A DNA stretch of 7,881 nucleotides from positions 1 through 7,881 of the forward strand of contig CANQWJ010000054.1 in assembly GCA_947627525.1 (NCBI GenBank), in the 5' to 3' direction. The notes beneath the pieces were generated by a model that saw nothing but the letters and a program-made list of their open reading frames with translations, had not been told where the DNA came from and did no database searches. The number at the start of each line of letters is the position of its first letter. Position 1 is the stretch's first letter. This DNA comes from an uncultured Bacilli bacterium. Its GTDB lineage: Bacteria; Bacillota_I; Bacilli_A; RF39; UBA660. Below, one piece after another: positions 1 to 4,478 of this stretch. The position numbers were made by a program, and so were the translations under genes.

Positions 1-58
1 GTTGTTGTACTTCTTTTTGTTCTTCTTTTACTTCTTCTTTTTTATTTTTCTTTTCCAT
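1..58 (-). CDS. grpE: GrpE nucleotide exchange factor, N-terminal fragment (runs off the left edge)
   Basis: Only the first 19 codons are in the window. They encode a lysine- and glutamate-rich start (MEKKNKKEEVKEEQKEVQQ), typical of the disordered charged N-terminus of GrpE. GrpE is the exchange factor that releases ADP from DnaK. The identification rests mainly on position directly after hrcA, as in the hrcA-grpE-dnaK-dnaJ operon of Firmicutes. An AGGAG ribosome binding site (66-70) sits inside the end of hrcA. Two ATG codons are adjacent, at 61..59 and 58..56. The second is chosen because its 7-nt spacing is better; the first would give a 4-nt ATGA overlap with hrcA. Either way, translation is probably coupled to hrcA. 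No diagnostic GrpE core residue is visible, so the name is inferred from context and composition. Confidence 0.75.
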   Translation of the reverse strand, partial: MEKKNKKEEVKEEQKEVQQ

Positions 59-1062
59 CATCTATCTCCTTGGTTTTCAATATTTTCTTTAATAAATTCT
101 AGTAAGGCAACAACACGATCATAATCCATACGTTTAGGACCAACGACAACAAGTTTTCCTTCTTCTTGCGGTGTCTTATAACTAGTTTCAATAACGGTCA
201 TATCATCATCAATGTTATTTTCTTTACCAATATAAATGTTGATGTCGTTACCACGCTCTTTTATTTCATCGACGAGATTAGCAATATTATCATCTTCAAA
301 CTTATCAAGAATACGACTAACTTTCTCAATATTATCAAATTCTTTATGTTTTAAGATATTACGTTTTCCGATAACGTCAACATTTTTACTAGCAAAGTTA
401 TTAAATACATTATAGAAAGCATTGTATAGTTTTTCGTGTTCTTCAACGTAGTTAGCAATAATTGGTTTAATTTCAAATTCCAATTTTTCACTAACTTCAT
501 CGATAGGAGTACCAACAATCATATTATTGATGAGGTTAACTGTTTTCTTAACGTCATTGATATCGACATTGGGAAGACTAATATTTTTATGTTCAACATA
601 ACCCATATTAGTGACGACAATGACGATTAAGTTATCATCATTCAAAGGAACGATACTAATCTCTTTCAAAGTATTTTCATGGGATGCGCTACCTAATTTA
701 ATAGATGTATAATTAGTCATCTCGGAAATCAATTTTAGACTTTCGGCAACACAATCGTTGAATTGTAATTGATTATTATGGAAGATTATTTGTAGTTTTA
801 ACATGTCTTCAGCACTCATCTTTTTAATCTCCATTAAATTATCGACGTAATAACGATATCCCTTCTCACTTGGAACACGTCCACTTGAAGTATGTGTTTT
901 CTCTAAAAGTCCTAATTCTTCTAAGGTTGCCATCTCACTTCTTATTGTTGCGCTTGAACAGTTAAGAGTATCACATATCAAATTTGAACCAACCGGTTTG
1001 GCTAACTTGATATATTCAAGAACTATTATTTTTAATATTTCTTTTTGTCTTTCTGTCAGCAT
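58..1062 (-). CDS. hrcA: Heat-inducible transcription repressor HrcA
   Basis: This 334-residue protein is close to the usual HrcA length (about 340). HrcA binds CIRCE operators and represses the dnaK and groE chaperone operons; GroEL helps it fold into the active form, which links repression to free chaperone. Residues 1-75 form the winged-helix DNA-binding domain, with a recognition-helix region around SSATIRSEMATLEELGLLEK and the wing SSGRVPSEKGYRYYVD, both highly characteristic. The rest is the GAF-like/dimerisation region, ending with the conserved IYIGKEN (about 276-282) and the GPKRMDYDRV stretch (about 308-317). The ATG start follows AGGAGGT with a 4-nt gap. The stop overlaps the start of grpE. 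CIRCE operators in its own promoter indicate autoregulation. The family call is firm. Confidence 0.97.
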   Translation of the reverse strand: MLTERQKEILKIIVLEYIKLAKPVGSNLICDTLNCSSATIRSEMATLEELGLLEKTHTSSGRVPSEKGYRYYVDNLMEIKKMSAEDMLKLQIIFHNNQLQFNDCVAESLKLISEMTNYTSIKLGSASHENTLKEISIVPLNDDNLIVIVVTNMGYVEHKNISLPNVDINDVKKTVNLINNMIVGTPIDEVSEKLEFEIKPIIANYVEEHEKLYNAFYNVFNNFASKNVDVIGKRNILKHKEFDNIEKVSRILDKFEDDNIANLVDEIKERGNDINIYIGKENNIDDDMTVIETSYKTPQEEGKLVVVGPKRMDYDRVVALLEFIKENIENQGDR

Positions 1063-1071
1063 AGTTACCTC

Positions 1072-1098
1072 CTAGCACTTTCTTTTTCACAGTGCTAA
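1072..1098. promoter_or_regulatory. CIRCE operator 1 (HrcA binding site)
   Basis: The arms are CTAGCACTT (1072-1080) and CAGTGCTAA (1090-1098), separated by exactly 9 bases. The established CIRCE consensus is TTAGCACTC-N9-GAGTGCTAA. The left arm matches 7 of 9 positions and the right arm 8 of 9. It covers the predicted start of transcription, just downstream of the -10 box. Its hrcA-proximal arm touches the AGGAGGT ribosome binding site (1067-1073), so the mRNA could also fold an AGCACT/AGTGCT hairpin right before that site. Confidence 0.96.
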
Positions 1099-1102
1099 TA
1101 TC

Positions 1103-1131
1103 ATTATATTATTATGGTTAGCACTTGTCAA
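1103..1131 (-). promoter_or_regulatory. Sigma-A type promoter of hrcA-grpE
   Basis: On the minus strand, a perfect TTGACA (1131..1126) is followed by a 17-bp spacer and a perfect TATAAT (1108..1103). Transcription would start near 1096, inside CIRCE operator 1. This is the consensus housekeeping promoter, expected to be strong when HrcA is released. An AGTGCTAA half-site directly follows the -35 box. Confidence 0.93.
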
Positions 1132-1144
1132 CTCTATTTGCTAA
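1118..1144. promoter_or_regulatory. Second, degenerate CIRCE-like operator over the -35 box
   Basis: TTAGCACTT (1118-1126) is separated by exactly 9 bases from ATTTGCTAA (1136-1144). The left arm matches the CIRCE consensus at 8 of 9 positions and the right arm at 6 of 9, with TGCTAA intact. The element spans the -35 hexamer (1126-1131), so HrcA bound here would block RNA polymerase. It lies 46 bp from operator 1, start to start. The arm match and spacing are seen directly; HrcA binding is inferred. Confidence 0.6.
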
Positions 1145-1171
1145 AAAATAACATATTTTTTTCGACAAAAT

Positions 1172-1193
1172 AAAAAGGAGATTATTTTCTCCT
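1172..1193 (-). terminator. Intrinsic terminator of the ygjV-like gene, containing its stop codon
   Basis: On the minus strand, AGGAGA (1193..1188) pairs with TCTCCT (1181..1176) around a 6-nt loop, followed by TTTTTATTTT. The TAA stop of the membrane-protein gene lies in the loop (1184..1182), so the upstream arm is made of its last codons. The stem is short (6 bp) but the U-tract is good. It separates this unit from the hrcA promoter. Confidence 0.75.
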
Positions 1194-1724
1194 AAAAAAT
1201 CTTCTTCTTTTTTTATGTTCAATATCTAATCGATAAATAGCAATAACCGCTGATATCAACTCTACAACGCTATCTAGAACACCGACGTAAGCAGAAACTG
1301 CTAGATTGTAAATGATCCATAAAATAGAAGCAACAGCGGCAACTATTCGATACAATTTCATATCTTCAGTATATAATGCTAAGAAAAAAATGATACTTAT
1401 GATAACTGGTAAAGTACTAAAGATACCATCATAGGAAACAAATCCAAAAATGACGACTAAAGTTATAAAAATAACAGCTACATAAGAAGGACATTTTCGA
1501 TGTTTCTTATGGAAAATATAAAAAAGAATGGAACGGCTTATTCCAAATAAACTATTATTTACCCCAGCATATGCATTTAACATTAAATATTCAAGGGCAT
1601 AAAAACTATTGGCAACTATTTGCGTTTTTAAAACTTTAGATCGACTACGAAATTGTAAACTAATCGTATATAAGACAAAAGCTATTAATGCAAATATTTG
1701 CGCTACTACTACAGTCGTACTCAT
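1182..1724 (-). CDS. YgjV-family inner membrane protein
   Basis: This 180-residue polytopic membrane protein resembles the bacterial inner membrane YgjV family (Imp-YgjV), whose function is unknown. The N-terminus VAQIFALIAFVLYTISLQFRS, followed by a KVLKTQIVANSFYALEYLML-like stretch and GVNNSLFGISRSILFYIF, is the family's typical start. About five or six hydrophobic segments can be seen (roughly 4-24, 36-56, 82-100, 102-118, 125-145, 147-166). The tail is strongly basic (KKRRRFFRRK), probably cytoplasmic by the positive-inside rule. The ATG overlaps the TGA of the upstream phospholipase C-like gene (ATGA), with AGGTG as ribosome binding site inside that gene, so the two should be translationally coupled. 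A physiological link between them is inference only. Confidence 0.8.
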   Translation of the reverse strand: MSTTVVVAQIFALIAFVLYTISLQFRSRSKVLKTQIVANSFYALEYLMLNAYAGVNNSLFGISRSILFYIFHKKHRKCPSYVAVIFITLVVIFGFVSYDGIFSTLPVIISIIFFLALYTEDMKLYRIVAAVASILWIIYNLAVSAYVGVLDSVVELISAVIAIYRLDIEHKKRRRFFRRK

Positions 1725-2359
1725 AAAACACCTATTTCTTTTAAATTATTTATAAAATCCTCACTTGTTTTATCGATGAAACGAAAAATGGAAGTTTCAT
1801 CTAAAACAACGGTTTCTCTTTCTTTTGATTGTTCAACAATCTCCCCCATCTTATCGACAATTATTTGTAATTTATCAAGGGGAATTTCTGATATTTCAGA
1901 ATTTATATTAGGAAGTTCTTCATAAAATAAGGATAAATCAAGATTATATTTATCAATCATTTTAATATTTAAATTACTATAATCATTATATAGTATTGTC
2001 ATAAATAATTCTGGTGTCAATTTTTTTGTTTCACCATTTTTATAATGGACATCATCTTGACTAGTACCACAATAACTATTTATAAATAACCCAAACCATA
2101 ACATATCAGCAAACAAATGACAATAATAACCTAGATTAAAAGAATTATCTTTTAATGTATCTTTATATTTATCAAGGAATTTATCTAATTGCGGAATATT
2201 GTATCCTTCAGTGACTAAAAAATGGGAATATACTTTTGATTCACCAATTTGTTTACTGATATCAGGAGCAATACTACCCAATAGAAATTCTCTTTCGGAA
2301 ACTTTTAATATTTCATTTGCTTTTTTCGCAATACACATATGAATTATTGCTGATGCCAT
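1721..2359 (-). CDS. Zinc-dependent phospholipase C-like protein
   Basis: This 212-residue protein resembles the zinc-dependent phospholipase C family (Zn_dep_PLPC), all-alpha metalloproteins that in the best-known members hydrolyse phospholipids at a multi-zinc site. Candidate metal ligands are visible in the expected order: His7 (SAIIHM), Asp33 (GSIAPDIS), His46 (YSHF), and His81 and Asp85 (GYYCHLFADMLW). There is no signal peptide, unlike secreted phospholipases C, so this belongs to the cytoplasmic, mostly uncharacterised branch, and the substrate cannot be given. A GTG nine bases upstream could extend it by three residues. The ATG at 2359 is preferred because an AGGTGAGG ribosome binding site (2370..2363) directly precedes it and would overlap that GTG. 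It shares a promoter with, and overlaps, the ygjV-like gene. Confidence 0.75.
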   Translation of the reverse strand: MASAIIHMCIAKKANEILKVSEREFLLGSIAPDISKQIGESKVYSHFLVTEGYNIPQLDKFLDKYKDTLKDNSFNLGYYCHLFADMLWFGLFINSYCGTSQDDVHYKNGETKKLTPELFMTILYNDYSNLNIKMIDKYNLDLSLFYEELPNINSEISEIPLDKLQIIVDKMGEIVEQSKERETVVLDETSIFRFIDKTSEDFINNLKEIGVL

Positions 2360-2376
2360 AATCCTCACCTAGTATA

Positions 2377-2404
2377 ATTATAACTAAAAAAAAGTAATAG
2401 TCAA
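2377..2404 (-). promoter_or_regulatory. Promoter of the phospholipase C-like/ygjV-like unit
   Basis: On the minus strand, TTGACT (2404..2399) is followed by a 16-bp spacer and TATAAT (2382..2377), ending 17 bases before the chosen ATG. The -35 box is the descending arm of the upstream terminator hairpin, and the spacer is mostly its U-tract, so terminator and promoter are fused. Confidence 0.8.
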
Positions 2405-2424
2405 AGATTGACAGTTATCACTTT
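2386..2424 (-). terminator. Intrinsic terminator of the ylmH unit
   Basis: On the minus strand, AAAGTGATA (2424..2416) pairs with TATTACTTT (2399..2391), and GTCAA (2412..2408) pairs with TTGAC (2404..2400). There is one G-U pair, a 3-nt bulge (ACT) and a TCT loop, followed by a run of eight T (2393..2386, sharing three with the stem). The wobble is G-U only in minus-strand RNA; on the plus strand it is an A-C mismatch, so it serves transcription from ylmH. Confidence 0.75.
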
Positions 2425-2442
2425 ACTCTTTTTGACATATTA

Positions 2443-3123
2443 CTAGACATACTTTTGATATTTAACAATATAATTATCCTTTTTAGTTGTTTTTTCTATT
2501 CCAATAAACTTATACTTTCCAAACTTACGAATGCTAAAAATATCTTGTTCTTTTAAAGTATAAGAAGACTTATTAAGAACCTCATAATTAACTAAAATCT
2601 CTTTATTTTTAATCTTATCTATGACATTACTACGATTAGTATTAATGATTCTCGAAATAATAGTATCAATTCTAAGACTAGAGACAATTATGGAATACTC
2701 TTCATACTTTTGATGATAATTTTCTAAATAATTGAGATCTCTTTCAACTAATTCAATTGGAATATTACGAATGAAGAGAAGATTACTTCTAATGTAGTTA
2801 TCAATTATCTTTAATATATAAAGGTAATATTTACCATCATCGACAATTATATCACCAAACATTTCATTAGTTATATTTAGTGAAAATAAAGTTCCTAAGA
2901 TATCTTGATGACGAAGTTCACCTTTTGCTTTTATTTCATATAAAATTACTTCAGGTGGCGTTGTGACATATAGAATAACCTTATTACAATCAGGATATGT
3001 CTTAAAAATTTTATATTCATTCTTTTTTAATTTAGACTTTACTAAATTATAGTCTTTAGGGTCTAAAAAGAAAGTACTCTCTCCCCTTTTAATCTTATCG
3101 ATATTTTTCTTTATATTGTAAAT
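2443..3123 (-). CDS. ylmH: YlmH-family S4-domain RNA-binding protein, probable AUU start
   Basis: YlmH is encoded near sepF/ylmG/divIVA in many Firmicutes and binds RNA/ribosomes through an S4 domain; it has been linked to division and ribosome rescue. From the ATT at 3123..3121 the protein has 226 residues (B. subtilis about 257). Seen in order: FLDP (19-22), LRHQDILGTLFSLNI then MFGDIIV (88-94), SSLRIDT opening the S4 domain (about 148-200), RKFGKYKF, and a KTTKKDNYIV ending. All match the YlmH layout. The first ATG (2862) falls inside the conserved FGDI region and would delete about 87 residues, so it is not the start. Upstream, the frame is open back to a TAA at 3147..3145 and has no ATG, GTG or TTG. 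ATT is chosen because GGTGGTGAT (3135..3127) precedes it at 7-nt spacing. Alternatives are an ATA at 3114..3112, TAA readthrough from the upstream gene, or a sequencing error. Confidence 0.88.
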   Translation of the reverse strand: MYNIKKNIDKIKRGESTFFLDPKDYNLVKSKLKKNEYKIFKTYPDCNKVILYVTTPPEVILYEIKAKGELRHQDILGTLFSLNITNEMFGDIIVDDGKYYLYILKIIDNYIRSNLLFIRNIPIELVERDLNYLENYHQKYEEYSIIVSSLRIDTIISRIINTNRSNVIDKIKNKEILVNYEVLNKSSYTLKEQDIFSIRKFGKYKFIGIEKTTKKDNYIVKYQKYV

Positions 3124-3126
3124 AGT

Positions 3127-3135
3127 ATCACCACC
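3127..3135 (-). promoter_or_regulatory. Ribosome binding site that decides the AUU start of ylmH
   Basis: GGTGGTGAT matches the canonical GGAGGTGAT at all but one position. GGTGG ends 7 nt before the ATT codon at 3123..3121. The only common start codons near it (TTG GTG GTG) are in the +1 frame, overlap the site itself and reach a TAA after a few codons. The site is therefore best explained by initiation at ATT. Confidence 0.7.
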
Positions 3136-3144
3136 AAAAATGAA

Positions 3145-3360
3145 TTAATTATATTGCTTTTTTAATTCCAAAACTCTAGGCATTTCTCTTGCTAGACTTT
3201 CAGAATATGCAAGTTCGTCATCAATTCTCTCTAGATAAATATTAGCACTTCTTTTCATGTTACTCAAGGCCTCTTTACTAACAATTAAGGGATTTGCTGG
3301 CTTTCTTGTTGGTATTTTGGGTAATGGTCCTTTTCCGGATATTGTTATATAGTTTTTCAT
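3145..3360 (-). CDS. Small unknown protein (71 residues) upstream of ylmH
   Basis: I do not recognise this 71-residue protein. It begins MKNYITISGKGPLPKIP, a short proline- and glycine-containing segment. The second half is charged and probably alpha-helical (from about residue 29: SKEALSNMKRSANIYLERID and on to LELKKQYN). There is no signal peptide or membrane segment. ATG at 3360 is chosen because GGGTGG precedes it by about 5 nt; GTG codons at 3363 and 3369 overlap that site. It has its own consensus promoter and ends 21 nt before the ATT of ylmH, in the same frame, separated by one TAA. It is thus probably co-transcribed and perhaps translationally coupled with ylmH. Good start signals, a consensus promoter and position support a real gene; function is unknown. 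Confidence 0.7.
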   Translation of the reverse strand: MKNYITISGKGPLPKIPTRKPANPLIVSKEALSNMKRSANIYLERIDDELAYSESLAREMPRVLELKKQYN

Positions 3361-3386
3361 CACTACCACCCTAACTTATATTTTAT

Positions 3387-3414
3387 ATTATAGTAAAAAA
3401 AGAATAGATGTCAA
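3387..3414 (-). promoter_or_regulatory. Promoter of the small gene-ylmH unit
   Basis: On the minus strand, TTGACA (3414..3409) is followed by a 16-bp spacer and TATAAT (3392..3387), both perfect consensus. It is divergent from the plus-strand promoter at 3425-3453; the two -35 boxes are only 10 bp apart. Confidence 0.85.
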
Positions 3415-3424
3415 TTCTTTCATA

Positions 3425-3453
3425 TTTACAAAAAAGTGATTTTGTGGTAAAAT
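3425..3453 (+). promoter_or_regulatory. Promoter of the plus-strand two-gene unit
   Basis: TTTACA (3425-3430) is followed by a 17-bp spacer and TAAAAT (3448-3453), each one mismatch from consensus. The ATG lies about 28 bases downstream, leaving a short leader carrying GGGAG. The site is back to back with the ylmH-unit promoter, so the two may compete for polymerase. Confidence 0.75.
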
Positions 3454-3481
3454 AAAGAGACTTTTTTTGGGAGTGATAAAA

Positions 3482-4477
3482 ATGAGTATTGACATAGATA
3501 AATTAACAAATGGCGAATATGTAACTGAACCATTTTCTCTATTGGAAAAATTAGGTATTACAACACAACAAGATGCTATTCAAGCACTAATTTTAATTCA
3601 TCGCCATAATGCTAAAATAGTTGAAGATAAAAAATATCATCTTGCGGAGTTACGCCACCAACAATCAATTCTTGATAATTCAACTTTTACTGAATCAACT
3701 ATAATTACTCCACCAACTATTGAAACTACTTATGAAGAAGAACCCATTTTGGAACAAGATAATCATGTTGCTGAAATTCTTTTACAAATTGAAGCAAGTG
3801 ATATTAGTGACATGTTTAAATATTTACCTGCACGAGATGATCCTAAATTTTTTAATGTTCTAAATCAACTAATGAGTACTTATTACAAAGAAATTGTCTT
3901 TTATAATCGTTATTTAGCGGAATTTAGAGGTAAATTAAATAGTATTGAAAAAGAAGAAATTAAAGTTATTTTAGATCGTAAAGAAAGTATTTTTGAAGCC
4001 TTAAAAGACTATCGTTTAGGAAATAAAGAAGAAGAATTAGTTCCTGAAGAAAATTCTAAGCCTCTTCTAATTCATTTAGAATCAGCTAATCATGCATCTC
4101 TATTTTGCCAAGATATTGAAAAAATAAATGTTCAACTCTATAAACATTTTCTTACTATATATGAACCATTCATTTTAGGTAAACCTATTACTATTGAAAG
4201 GATGAAACATTATCCAAAATTATTAAAATTAAAACAGCCTCTTCATCAAGCACGTATATATTTAACTCATATTTCTGATAATATCTATACTGTTTTAGGA
4301 GCAATTAATAAAAAGACAACTTGGGGTGCATTAGAAAATAATTTTATCAATAATCGTTATACGACTTGGAATCTTCAACAAAGAAGTATTTTAGGTAGTC
4401 TTGATGATCCTTCTTTTATTGAAAGGCAAAATGAAAGAACTGAGAAAGTTTTAAGACTTTTAAAAGGAGAGAAATAA
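3482..4477 (+). CDS. Unknown protein with possible RelE/HigB-like C-terminal domain
   Basis: I do not recognise this 331-residue protein. Residues 1-65 look helical and charged. Residues 66-95 are an acidic, threonine/proline-rich linker (ITPPTIETTYEEEPILEQD). Residues 96-190 are again helical, ending in an acidic stretch. Residues about 195-300 include PLHQARIYLTHISDNIYTVL followed by INKKTTW. Its order of beta-rich strands, basic residues and a KKT turn recalls RelE/HigB-type folds (typically LYELR...YRVLY...F.KKT). This is a pattern impression without catalytic proof. There is no signal or membrane segment. ATG at 3482 is chosen over a TTG at 3467 because GGGAG precedes it by 8 nt. It is followed after 1 nt by the 613-residue gene. 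Both genes run against every other gene in the window. Confidence 0.85.
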   Translation: MSIDIDKLTNGEYVTEPFSLLEKLGITTQQDAIQALILIHRHNAKIVEDKKYHLAELRHQQSILDNSTFTESTIITPPTIETTYEEEPILEQDNHVAEILLQIEASDISDMFKYLPARDDPKFFNVLNQLMSTYYKEIVFYNRYLAEFRGKLNSIEKEEIKVILDRKESIFEALKDYRLGNKEEELVPEENSKPLLIHLESANHASLFCQDIEKINVQLYKHFLTIYEPFILGKPITIERMKHYPKLLKLKQPLHQARIYLTHISDNIYTVLGAINKKTTWGALENNFINNRYTTWNLQQRSILGSLDDPSFIERQNERTEKVLRLLKGEK

Positions 4478-4478
4478 T

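Noticed and set aside
166..630. Plus-strand open frames of about 60 codons opposite hrcA
   Set aside because: They lie antisense to a firmly identified gene, have low-complexity hydrophobic translations and show no start signals.
1099..1171. CtsR operator in the hrcA promoter region
   Set aside because: No tandem GGTCAAA heptads are visible; only CIRCE-type arms occur.
1698..1925. Plus-strand open frame opposite the phospholipase C-like gene
   Set aside because: It is a shadow of the minus-strand gene, with no ribosome binding site or recognisable protein features.
58..2359. Mycoplasma genetic code (TGA as Trp)
   Set aside because: TGA ends hrcA and the phospholipase C-like gene exactly where the next gene starts, and tryptophans are encoded by TGG.
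2443..2862. ylmH as a 139-residue gene starting at the ATG at 2862
   Set aside because: That ATG lies inside the conserved FGDI block. The frame upstream encodes clear YlmH N-terminal sequence, and no ribosome binding site is placed for this ATG.
3115..3142. TTG GTG GTG codons in the +1 frame near the ylmH ribosome binding site
   Set aside because: They run into TAA after a few codons and are in the wrong frame for YlmH.
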